Assembly: GCA_023139225.1 (NCBI GenBank)
Contig: JAGLNZ010000225.1
Span: 1-7,948, forward strand
Direction of reading: 5' to 3'
Origin: Desulfobacula sp.
GTDB lineage: Bacteria > Desulfobacterota > Desulfobacteria > Desulfobacterales > Desulfobacteraceae
Length of the DNA: 7,948 nt
Shown here piece after piece: positions 1-5,899 of the stretch. Below the pieces are notes generated by a model. The model ran no database searches, had not been told where the DNA came from, and worked only from the letters and a program-made list of their open reading frames with translations. The translations under genes and the position numbers were made by a program. How positions within the stretch are numbered: position 1 is the first letter of the stretch; every line of letters begins with the position of its first letter.

Positions 1-4
1 TTTA

Positions 5-739
5 TTATTGGTAAAAGGACTGATAAATCTCTAAAACATCTTGGACCGCTCCTTCAAACAGTTCTTTTCCAATATCAATGGATGCAAGAGATGAATCCGA
101 TCCGATTCTGCCATCCGGAAAGTTGTTCTGAAAGTCAAAACAATCTCTAAAATCATTAACGGGAGCCACCTTGGGAGTTAAATCTGCTTTTTTAACAGCA
201 TTCGGGTAAGCGTAAAAACTAAGTGAAATCTCGGAAGGTGTGGCATGATGCCCTTTAACCCCTTCAAAATATTTATTCCCAAGTGCTTCAACTCGTTTTC
301 CATCATACCAATTACAAAGATGCAAATGAGAAGACGAAGGTCTTTTTAAGAGACTATGCTCTGCATATATTTCTGAAAAAGCTGCTTTTATCGAATCAAC
401 ATTTCCACCATGTCCATTCAGAAAAAATAGATGTGTAAACCCATGACCAGCCAATGAAAGAATCACATCTTTTATCAAAGCAATCATGGTAGTGGGTCTT
501 AGAGTCATGCTACCCGGAAACGACAGGTGATGTTGAGACATCCCGATTTGTAGAGTTGGAGCAATCATGACTTTTATCTTTTCTGATATACCTGCTGCCA
601 CAACTTCCGGGCAAATCGAATCCGTACCGATTAATCCCATTGGCCCATGTTGCTCCATTGAGCCTATTGGAATAATGATATCTTTTTGTGCTTTTAAATA
701 ATCTTCAACTTCACACCAAGTTGATAATCTAAGTTGCAT
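5..739 (-). CDS. creatininase-family metal-dependent amidohydrolase
   Basis: Predicted 244-residue soluble enzyme, a normal length for the creatininase family. The family fold carries one or two divalent metals and hydrolyses amide or formamide bonds; members include creatininase, the mycofactocin peptidase MftE and the archaeal formamide hydrolase ArfB. Visible motifs are IPIGSMEQHG (E29 and H31 as probable metal ligands), GTD (D40), HHLSFPG (residues 70-76), LNGHGGN (H110) and HHATPSEISLS (E170), with a conserved-looking DGRIGSD near the C terminus. The NGHGGN form lacks the second glutamate of true creatininase (NGHYEN), so creatinine is an unlikely substrate. I chose the ATG at 739 rather than the in-frame ATG at 820 because AGGGAG lies 5 nt before it and a sigma70-like promoter lies between the two starts. 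It is monocistronic in this window and divergent from the response regulator. Family assignment is firm; the substrate is unknown. Confidence 0.88.
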   Translation of the reverse strand: MQLRLSTWCEVEDYLKAQKDIIIPIGSMEQHGPMGLIGTDSICPEVVAAGISEKIKVMIAPTLQIGMSQHHLSFPGSMTLRPTTMIALIKDVILSLAGHGFTHLFFLNGHGGNVDSIKAAFSEIYAEHSLLKRPSSSHLHLCNWYDGKRVEALGNKYFEGVKGHHATPSEISLSFYAYPNAVKKADLTPKVAPVNDFRDCFDFQNNFPDGRIGSDSSLASIDIGKELFEGAVQDVLEIYQSFYQ

Positions 740-744
740 AGTAA

Positions 745-750
745 CTCCCT
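745..750 (-). promoter_or_regulatory. ribosome binding site deciding the creatininase-family start
   Basis: On the minus strand AGGGAG stands 5 nt before the ATG at 739-737. The longer reading frame that starts at 820 has no comparable Shine-Dalgarno sequence, so this site supports the shorter 244-residue protein. Confidence 0.7.
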
Positions 751-761
751 GTGAATGATAA

Positions 762-789
762 ATTATATCCCTATACGAAACGTACTCAA
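762..789 (-). promoter_or_regulatory. sigma70-like promoter of the creatininase-family gene
   Basis: On the minus strand a TTGAGT -35 box (789-784) is followed by a 16-nt spacer and a perfect TATAAT -10 box (767-762). Transcription would start near 755, giving a leader of about 16 nt that holds the AGGGAG ribosome binding site. The elements are read directly; activity is inferred. Confidence 0.55.
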
Positions 790-1106
790 AATAGAAAAAT
801 ATATCCTTAAGGCATTTCAATTAATTTCGGCTCACCAGCATTTATGGTCTGCTTATCGAATAAAAAAGCCAACGGCTGCCTTTTTTCGATGTATAGGATT
901 AAGATAAAAACTTGATTTTTGTCAAGAAAAGGATAAAAAACTTTAAAAAAGATATTGATTTTTTCCTGGTGCTCGTTGCGCCTGACGGTTAGCTATAGAT
1001 TAAAAATTGTACTCTCATCTGCCCTGCCTGAACCCTGGTTAACCATTGCATGAACTTTTTAAAAGTGCTATCTTCAGCCAACATTGAACCATGATTAAAA
1101 TGATTT
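790..1106. other. divergent intergenic region, no gene seen
   Basis: This AT-rich stretch lies between the creatininase-family promoter and the response-regulator start. I see no credible coding sequence. It contains an A6/T6-flanked AGCC-AAC-GGCT mini-hairpin (862-886), a CTTGA/TCAAG dyad (911-926), the palindrome TGGTTAACCA (1036-1045) and the dyad ACTTTT-T-AAAAGT (1054-1066). The last two lie within 75 nt of the regulator start and could be operator sites. Confidence 0.4.
919..947 (+). promoter_or_regulatory. possible promoter of the response-regulator gene
   Basis: TTGTCA (919-924), a 17-nt spacer and TTTAAA (942-947) give a weak sigma70-like match and would leave a leader of about 150 nt. 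A competing candidate nearer the gene is TTGCAT (1046-1051), a 17-nt spacer and TATCTT (1069-1074), with a leader of about 25 nt. Neither is strong, and in such AT-rich DNA both could be chance. Confidence 0.22.
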
Positions 1107-1778
1107 ATGCCAAATAAAAAGAAAATACTGCTGGTTGAAGATCATCCCATTTTCAGACTGGGGCTTGCCGAACTGATCAACCAGGAAGAAGATTTTATTG
1201 CTTTTGGTGATTCAAAAGATGTGGAGCCTGCCATTATGGAAATAGGGACCCTTAAGCCCGACCTCATTATTGCAGATATCACATTGAAAAACTCTGATGG
1301 CATTGATCTTGTAAAATACGTTAAAAAACATCACAAAAACATTCCTGTTCTGGTGCTGTCCATGCATGATGAATACTTATATGCCCAAAGAGCCCTCCAT
1401 GCGGGCGCCAGGGGGTATATCATGAAACAGGAAGCCATGGAATCAGTGGTTACCGCCATTCACCATGTTCTTGACGGTAAAATTTATCTCAATGAAAAAG
1501 TAAAAGAACATATTCTTTCCAATATTTCCGACACACTCGAATCCAAAGAAAAGACACCCATTGACCGGTTGACAGACAGGGAACTTCAGGTATTTAAAAT
1601 GATCGGCAGGGGCTTTTCTTCCAGGGATATCGCCGAAAACCTTTTTTTAAGCATTAAAACCATTGGTACCTATCGGGAAAGAATAAAAGAAAAACTCAAC
1701 TTAAAGCACGCCAATGAACTGATCCGATGTGCCGTGCACTTTGAAAAGACCGGCCAGATAAGCACCCAGCCTGATTGA
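1107..1778 (+). CDS. NarL/FixJ-family two-component response regulator
   Basis: The 223-residue cytoplasmic protein has the standard REC plus LuxR-type helix-turn-helix layout. In the receiver domain (about 6-122), E11/D12 form the acidic pocket, D57 is the predicted phospho-acceptor, S85 the switch hydroxyl and K107 the conserved lysine. The DNA-binding domain (about 153-212) begins LTDREL and carries the recognition region SIKTIGTYRERIKEKL. All phosphorylation residues are intact, so it should be phosphorylated by a histidine kinase, but none is encoded here, making it an orphan in this window. The start is set by an in-frame TGA at 1101-1103. No clear Shine-Dalgarno sequence precedes the ATG, which suggests modest translation. 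It lies 337 nt upstream of the acyl-CoA synthetase on the same strand, so that gene cluster is a candidate target by position only. Confidence 0.92.
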   Translation: MPNKKKILLVEDHPIFRLGLAELINQEEDFIAFGDSKDVEPAIMEIGTLKPDLIIADITLKNSDGIDLVKYVKKHHKNIPVLVLSMHDEYLYAQRALHAGARGYIMKQEAMESVVTAIHHVLDGKIYLNEKVKEHILSNISDTLESKEKTPIDRLTDRELQVFKMIGRGFSSRDIAENLFLSIKTIGTYRERIKEKLNLKHANELIRCAVHFEKTGQISTQPD

Positions 1779-1785
1779 ATCCGGC

Positions 1786-1809
1786 TTTGTAGGTTTGCAA
1801 ACCTACAAA
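1786..1809. repeat. 24-bp perfect palindrome after the response regulator
   Basis: Two perfect 12-bp arms, TTTGTAGGTTTG and CAAACCTACAAA, meet with no spacer, 7 nt after the regulator stop codon. No T-run follows on either strand, so it is a poor intrinsic terminator. It could be a dimeric protein-binding site, a cruciform or RNA-processing hairpin, or one copy of a dispersed repeat; one window cannot decide. Confidence 0.6.
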
Positions 1810-1937
1810 TACATACTGGTTTTAACCACAAACCCTTCCTAAATCACCTACATTCAAAATCCGATTTTCACCGATTGTTTAATTCCTCGTCCTTTAATAC
1901 ACCAAAGTTAGCGCGCTATCTTAATGTTGTGAAAACT

Positions 1938-1966
1938 TTGAAGTTCATGTTGAAAAAAACTTAAAT
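1938..1966 (+). promoter_or_regulatory. possible promoter of the acyl-CoA synthetase gene
   Basis: TTGAAG (1938-1943), a 17-nt spacer and TTAAAT (1961-1966) match the sigma70 boxes at four of six positions each. Transcription would start near 1973, placing the GC hairpin at 1974-1993 at the very 5' end of a leader of about 140 nt. The match is weak. Confidence 0.22.
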
Positions 1967-1967
1967 G

Positions 1968-1993
1968 AAAAAACCCGGCCGATTAAGGCCGGG
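1968..1993 (-). terminator. GC hairpin with minus-strand T-run
   Basis: The stem CCCGGCC (1974-1980) / GGCCGGG (1987-1993) has a 6-nt loop. Read on the minus strand it is followed at once by TTTTTT (1973-1968), the textbook form of an intrinsic terminator. On the plus strand it is followed by AAAATATATTTTT, a poorly placed U-run, so it may end the regulator transcript less efficiently. No minus-strand gene lies upstream that would need it. It may instead be a 5'-end hairpin of the synthetase mRNA. Confidence 0.5.
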
Positions 1994-2115
1994 AAAATAT
2001 ATTTTTACATAAACCATCGTTATTGGAGAAGAAAGGGGGTGAAGCATTTTTTAACTGGTTTTAACTTTTAAAGAAACCAAAACAAACTTACTTCAAAGGA
2101 AAAAAGGTAAAACAT

Positions 2116-3741
2116 ATGACAATAAAACCAAATATGACCGACTATAACAAAGAATATAAAGAATTCAAATGGGATGTCCCTGAATATTTCAATTTTGCCG
2201 AAGAAGTCATTGACAAATGGGCCCAAGACAAAGAAAAGCTTGCTATGCTCTGGGTGAATGACAATGGAGCCCAGATTAAAATAACCTTTAATGACTTCAG
2301 TGTGGCCTCTAAAAAACTTGCCAATGTTTTTAAGGCCCAGGGCATCGGGCAGGGGGATGTTGTCATTGTTGTTCTTCCAAGAAATATTGAATGGTGGATT
2401 ATTTTCACAGCCTGTATTAGATGCGGTGCCATGGTTGCACCGGGAACCACACAGCTTACCTCAAAAGATCTGGAATTTCGTGCCAACAAATCCAATGCCG
2501 CCTGTATCATTACCAATCCTGAGATTGCAGCGACATTTGATGAAGTGGCAGACAAATGTGATACCATAAAATCAAAAATCGTTATTGAAGCAGCCAGAGA
2601 CGGATGGGTCTTTTTTGACGATGCCATGAAAGATGCTTCAGAGGACTTTCAAACAGCCAAAACAAAAGCTGAGGATAATTGTCTGGTTTATTTTACATCC
2701 GGTACAACAGGATTTCCGAAAATGGCTCTGCACACCCACTCTTATGCCATCGGGCACCAGGTAACCGGAAAATACTGGCTGGATTTAAAAGAAGATGACA
2801 TGCACTGGAATGTATCTGATACGGGTTGGGCAAAAGCAGCCTGGTCAAGCTATTTTGGTCCATGGAACCAGGGATCAGCCCTGTTTACCCATCACACAGA
2901 CCGGTTTGATCCAAAAATAACTCTTGATTTGCTGGCCAAATATCCCATCACCACCATGTGCGGTGCTCCCACCATCTATAGAATGCTGGTATTACAGAAT
3001 CTGTCCCAGTATAAGTTTCCTGCACTCAGGCACTGTGTTGGTGCAGGAGAACCGTTGAACCCGGAAATCATCGATGTCTGGAAAAAGGCAACAGGATGTA
3101 TTATCAGGGACGGTTACGGCCAGACTGAGACGGTGCTTCTTGCCGGAAGTTTCCCCTGCATTGAACCGCGTTTCGGTTCCATGGGAAAACCCACCCCTGG
3201 TATTGATCTGCATGTAATTGATGATCAGGGCAACATCCTTGGACCAAACGAAGAGGGTGATATAGCAATAAGAATTGACCCTGAAAAACCGGTCGGGCTC
3301 TTTAAAGAATACTGGAAAGAACCTGACAGGACAGCTAATGCATTTATTCCGGGCTGGTATCTGACAGGAGACAAAGCCTATGTGGATGAAGACGGATACT
3401 TCTGGTTTGTGGGAAGATCGGATGATGTTATCTTAACTTCCGGTTACAGGATCGGGCCGTTTGAGGTGGAAAGCGCCCTGATCGAGCATCCGGCTGTTGC
3501 AGAGTCTGCTGTTGTTTCAAGCCCGGATGAGACCCGCGGTGAAGTGGTTAAGGCCTTTATCGTTCTCGTTCCAAATAATGAGCCCGGTGATGGTCTGATT
3601 AAGGAATTGCAAGATTATGTCAAAAAGACCACGGCACCCTATAAATATCCAAGAAAAATAGAATTTGTAGAAGAACTGCCTAAAACCATTAGTGGTAAGA
3701 TACGACGAATTGACCTGAGAGACGCTGAGTGGGGCAGATAA
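2116..3741 (+). CDS. AMP-forming acyl-CoA synthetase, medium-chain (ACSM-like) type
   Basis: The 541-residue cytoplasmic enzyme of the ANL superfamily activates a carboxylic acid with ATP and CoA through an acyl-adenylate to the CoA thioester, AMP and pyrophosphate. Core motifs are complete: the phosphate-binding loop TSGTTGFPK (194-202), DGYGQTET (332-339), the ribose-binding aspartate in YLTGD (D419), the hinge GRSDD (433-437) and the C-terminal catalytic lysine in PKTISGKIRR (K528). The N-terminal PEYFNFAEEVIDKWA and the DTGWAKAAWSS.FGPW block (235-250) resemble mammalian ACSM and archaeal medium-chain synthetases rather than acetyl-CoA synthetase, whose length is about 650. Likely substrates are short-, medium- or branched-chain or aromatic carboxylates; the exact one cannot be read. 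It lies 110 nt upstream of a symporter pair that may import the substrate. Family is firm, substrate open. Confidence 0.92.
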   Translation: MTIKPNMTDYNKEYKEFKWDVPEYFNFAEEVIDKWAQDKEKLAMLWVNDNGAQIKITFNDFSVASKKLANVFKAQGIGQGDVVIVVLPRNIEWWIIFTACIRCGAMVAPGTTQLTSKDLEFRANKSNAACIITNPEIAATFDEVADKCDTIKSKIVIEAARDGWVFFDDAMKDASEDFQTAKTKAEDNCLVYFTSGTTGFPKMALHTHSYAIGHQVTGKYWLDLKEDDMHWNVSDTGWAKAAWSSYFGPWNQGSALFTHHTDRFDPKITLDLLAKYPITTMCGAPTIYRMLVLQNLSQYKFPALRHCVGAGEPLNPEIIDVWKKATGCIIRDGYGQTETVLLAGSFPCIEPRFGSMGKPTPGIDLHVIDDQGNILGPNEEGDIAIRIDPEKPVGLFKEYWKEPDRTANAFIPGWYLTGDKAYVDEDGYFWFVGRSDDVILTSGYRIGPFEVESALIEHPAVAESAVVSSPDETRGEVVKAFIVLVPNNEPGDGLIKELQDYVKKTTAPYKYPRKIEFVEELPKTISGKIRRIDLRDAEWGR

Positions 3742-3777
3742 ACCCTTATCACATCCAAAATGGTTGAAACAGGCTCA

Positions 3778-3813
3778 TTTTGCAGGCACCTGTCTGATCA
3801 GGTGCCTGCAAAA
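3778..3813 (+). other. strong intercistronic hairpin without a U-run
   Basis: Arms TTTTGCAGGCACCTG (3778-3792) and CAGGTGCCTGCAAAA (3799-3813) pair perfectly over 15 bp around a 6-nt loop, 36 nt after the synthetase stop. Only A residues and AACAAAT follow, so it is not a canonical terminator of plus-strand transcription. It may act as a 3' mRNA stabiliser, a processing site that separates synthetase and transporter expression, or a U-less terminator. Confidence 0.65.
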
Positions 3814-3851
3814 AACAAATATCATATCTATTAAAAAAGGAAGGCATATCC

Positions 3852-4151
3852 ATGAAAGAAAAACTCTACAAAAAAGAAATTACACTCACCATTGTATTTT
3901 CTGTTCTATTACTTTTAGTGGGTCATTCAGCTTCTATTTTCGTTCTTTTTCCAGGGCTCCAGCAAGGCACATTATGGGGATTCCCCGTTCAATACATCAT
4001 TCCCATTCTTTTAGGATGGTTCGGTGTTGCCGCTGTTTCTCTGGTTATGACCATCATGTGCAACAAATTTGATGATGAAATGGAAGAGTATGTCAGTTTA
4101 CTTCCTCCAGAAACTGAGACCGAAACCCAAACTGAAAAAATTTATGAATAA
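3852..4151 (+). CDS. small two-helix membrane protein, likely partner of the symporter
   Basis: The 99-residue protein has two hydrophobic segments (about 10-33 and 46-69), with the loop GLQQGTLWGFPVQYI between them, and a charged acidic C-terminal tail containing repeated E/T residues. Small proteins of this shape (DUF4212, DUF3311 and DUF485 groups) are commonly encoded directly upstream of sodium:solute symporters and are thought to be accessory subunits. I cannot tell by eye which of these groups it belongs to. The Shine-Dalgarno sequence AGGAAGG (3838-3844) lies 7 nt before the ATG. The gap to the symporter is 12 nt, and the symporter's AAGGAG site overlaps this stop codon, so the two are almost certainly co-transcribed and probably translated together. 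Confidence 0.78.
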   Translation: MKEKLYKKEITLTIVFSVLLLLVGHSASIFVLFPGLQQGTLWGFPVQYIIPILLGWFGVAAVSLVMTIMCNKFDDEMEEYVSLLPPETETETQTEKIYE

Positions 4152-4163
4152 GGAGATTATAAT

Positions 4164-5801
4164 ATGCCAGCTGAATACGCGTTAAGCAATGTATGGATAG
4201 GACTCGGTATTGTTTTCATCCTTTTTGTTATTTTTTACGGGGTTGGTTTTATGGCCAGCCGTAAAACCAGTTCAGATGAAGATTTTTACGCAGCAGGATT
4301 TTCCATCGGACCTGTTACCAATGGTCTTGGGATGGCAGCCACCTGGGCCAGTCTTGCAACCTTTTTAGGCGTCATTGCCCTGATTTTAAAGCTCCAGGTT
4401 CCCTTTGTCTATCTCTGGATTCAATGGGCCATCTCCATTCCTTTGCTCACCCTTTTGTACGGGACCAGTTTAAGAAGAATGAAAGCCTTTACTCCCGCGA
4501 CCTTCATCAAACAACGCTATGGAAAACCCGCCACCATCGTTATTGTCTGCTGGATGATCCTTATCATGATCATGTATGCCTTAGGCCAGATGATTGGCCT
4601 TGGAAGAGCATTCGAACTTCTCTTCGGCGTACCGTATAACACTGCCATCATTGTTGCTGGCGTTGCAACCGTTGGATTTATCACCATCGGCGGTATGTAT
4701 GGCGCCACCTATAATGCGGCCTTCCAGATGGTTGTAATGACCATTGCCATGGTTGTTCCCATGGGTGCTATCATGAAAATCATGGGATCTTCCGGATGGT
4801 GGTTCCCGCCATTGGCCTACGGTGATATGGTGCCGGAGATGATTAAAAATATCCCAACATTCTTTGATATGAAATATGATTTCAGATGGTATTTCGCCCT
4901 GATTCCGGCCTTTACCTTAGGGCCGATCGCATTACCCCATCTTGCCATGAAAGTATTTACCTCATCGTCTGTAAAAAGCGCCCGGTGGGCCGTTGTATGG
5001 TTTGCCCTGTTTTTGGGCCTTCTTTTCTCAGGAACCTATGTGGTGGGATTTGCCGGTAACTTCTTTACAGCTACCACAGGTAACGTGATTGCAAAGGCTG
5101 ACCAGACCCTGTTGATTCTCAATGTGTTTTACAACCCCACACTTGTTGCGGCCTTTGTTATGGGAGGCGCGGTGGCTGCAGGGCTTTCCACCATTGGCGG
5201 CAACCTCATGGCCATTGCAGGACTCGTAGGAGCAGACCTTTTGGGAATCATTGCCCCTGATATGGAAACTTCTAAAAAAATGAAATGGGGATACGCTGCT
5301 CTTCTCACCGGCGGAGCCGTTGCCATCATCATGGCTTTCAGACCTCCAAAATTTTTAGTGACCAGTATTCTCTGGGCATTCGGTCTGCTTGCCACCACAG
5401 CCACCCCGGCTATTTTACTGGGAGTGTGGTGGAAAGAAGCCAATAAGCTTGCATTAATCGTTTCTTCTTTATTCTGCGGTTTTCTTTTTATCCTGATTTC
5501 TCCCCATGTCATTCCCTCTATTTGTGTAGGCAAAGGCCTTGTCGCAGCACTTGGCATGTCCGGCGGAATGGTCACCATACCATTGAGTTTTGCCATGTTT
5601 ATCATCCTGTCTATTGTCTTTAACAGAATATCCTTGCTCAAAGCCTATGCTCCCACTTTGGTAGATAAAAAGGTCATTGACAGAATTCATGGCTGGGGAA
5701 CAGATTATGAAGAAACCAGGTACAACGGTATTACATCACCTTTGATTATATCTGCTATCTGTCTGGCTATATTTTTCTGGGGTCTTCAACCCTGGACTTA
5801 A
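4164..5801 (+). CDS. SSS-family sodium:solute symporter
   Basis: The 545-residue inner-membrane protein has about 13 hydrophobic segments, matching the sodium:solute symporter family (LeuT-like fold). Family-typical stretches are the first helix and FYAAGFSIGPVTNGLGMAAT (41-60), then ATWASLATFLG (59-69), GGMYGATYNAAFQMV (176-190) and AAGLSTIGGNL (338-348). S342/T343 sit where the Na2 sodium ligands fall in family structures. It should couple sodium entry to solute uptake. The adjacent acyl-CoA synthetase suggests a monocarboxylate (short-chain, branched or aromatic acid), but the substrate is inference from context. AAGGAG (4150-4155) lies 8 nt before the ATG. It is longer and clearly different from an ActP-only arrangement because of the two-helix partner gene 12 nt upstream. 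A long hairpin follows the stop. Confidence 0.92.
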   Translation: MPAEYALSNVWIGLGIVFILFVIFYGVGFMASRKTSSDEDFYAAGFSIGPVTNGLGMAATWASLATFLGVIALILKLQVPFVYLWIQWAISIPLLTLLYGTSLRRMKAFTPATFIKQRYGKPATIVIVCWMILIMIMYALGQMIGLGRAFELLFGVPYNTAIIVAGVATVGFITIGGMYGATYNAAFQMVVMTIAMVVPMGAIMKIMGSSGWWFPPLAYGDMVPEMIKNIPTFFDMKYDFRWYFALIPAFTLGPIALPHLAMKVFTSSSVKSARWAVVWFALFLGLLFSGTYVVGFAGNFFTATTGNVIAKADQTLLILNVFYNPTLVAAFVMGGAVAAGLSTIGGNLMAIAGLVGADLLGIIAPDMETSKKMKWGYAALLTGGAVAIIMAFRPPKFLVTSILWAFGLLATTATPAILLGVWWKEANKLALIVSSLFCGFLFILISPHVIPSICVGKGLVAALGMSGGMVTIPLSFAMFIILSIVFNRISLLKAYAPTLVDKKVIDRIHGWGTDYEETRYNGITSPLIISAICLAIFFWGLQPWT

Positions 5802-5837
5802 AACTTTAAAAGGCGTTCTCCTCCTGGAATTGCGCCT

Positions 5838-5882
5838 GCTTGCCTCACCCCGGGACCCATTATATCCCGGGGTGAGGCAAGC
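5838..5882 (+). other. very stable 18-bp perfect hairpin after the symporter
   Basis: GCTTGCCTCACCCCGGGA (5838-5855) pairs perfectly with TCCCGGGGTGAGGCAAGC (5865-5882) around a 9-nt loop. A short extra helix, AGGCG (5811-5815) with CGCCT (5833-5837), could stack directly below it. No U-run follows, only CATAAAAGG, which is the ribosome binding region of the next gene. It may be a U-less terminator or a roadblock to 3' exonucleases, and it separates the symporter from the Yip1-like gene. Confidence 0.7.
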
Positions 5883-5899
5883 CATAAAAGGAAATTCAA

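Larger units (their letters stand above)
1779..2115. other. structured intergenic region before the acyl-CoA synthetase
   Basis: This 337-nt stretch has no credible gene. It holds a perfect 24-bp palindrome (1786-1809), two copies of the 12-mer ACTGGTTTTAAC (1815-1826 and 2054-2065), the short palindrome TAGCGCGCTA (1909-1918), a 7-bp GC hairpin (1974-1993) and a purine-rich run around 2025-2044. AAAGG at 2103-2107 serves as ribosome binding site, 8 nt before the synthetase ATG. Confidence 0.5.

Noticed and set aside
862..886. A6-GCC-AAC-GGC-TGCC-T6 element resembling a bidirectional terminator
   Set aside because: The core stem is only 4 bp with a 3-nt loop, and it sits between divergent promoters where neither transcript would cross it.
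883..925. Minus-strand TTGACA (925-920) with TATACA further downstream, resembling a promoter
   Set aside because: The spacer between the two boxes is 24 nt, too long for sigma70, and boxes at 16-18 nt are poor. A better promoter for the same gene lies at 762-789.
1091..1117. Eight-residue frame (MIKMIYAK) overlapping the response-regulator start
   Set aside because: It has no ribosome binding site and no leader-peptide features; three ATGs in AT-rich DNA are easily chance.
1909..1918. Palindrome TAGCGCGCTA
   Set aside because: A single 10-bp palindrome with no paired site or positional context is within chance expectation.
2142..2627. 161-residue minus-strand frame inside the acyl-CoA synthetase gene
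   Set aside because: It lies wholly within a well-supported gene with all ANL motifs, has no recognisable domain and no start signal, and is a codon-bias shadow.
3764..4072. 102-residue plus-strand frame over the small membrane protein
   Set aside because: It overlaps the two-helix protein in another frame, begins inside the 3778-3813 hairpin region and looks random (rich in His, Arg and Ser). The 3852 frame has a strong ribosome site and sensible helices.
5129..5641. 170-residue minus-strand frame inside the symporter gene
   Set aside because: Its composition is that of an antisense shadow of hydrophobic codons, and it has no recognisable domain or ribosome binding site.
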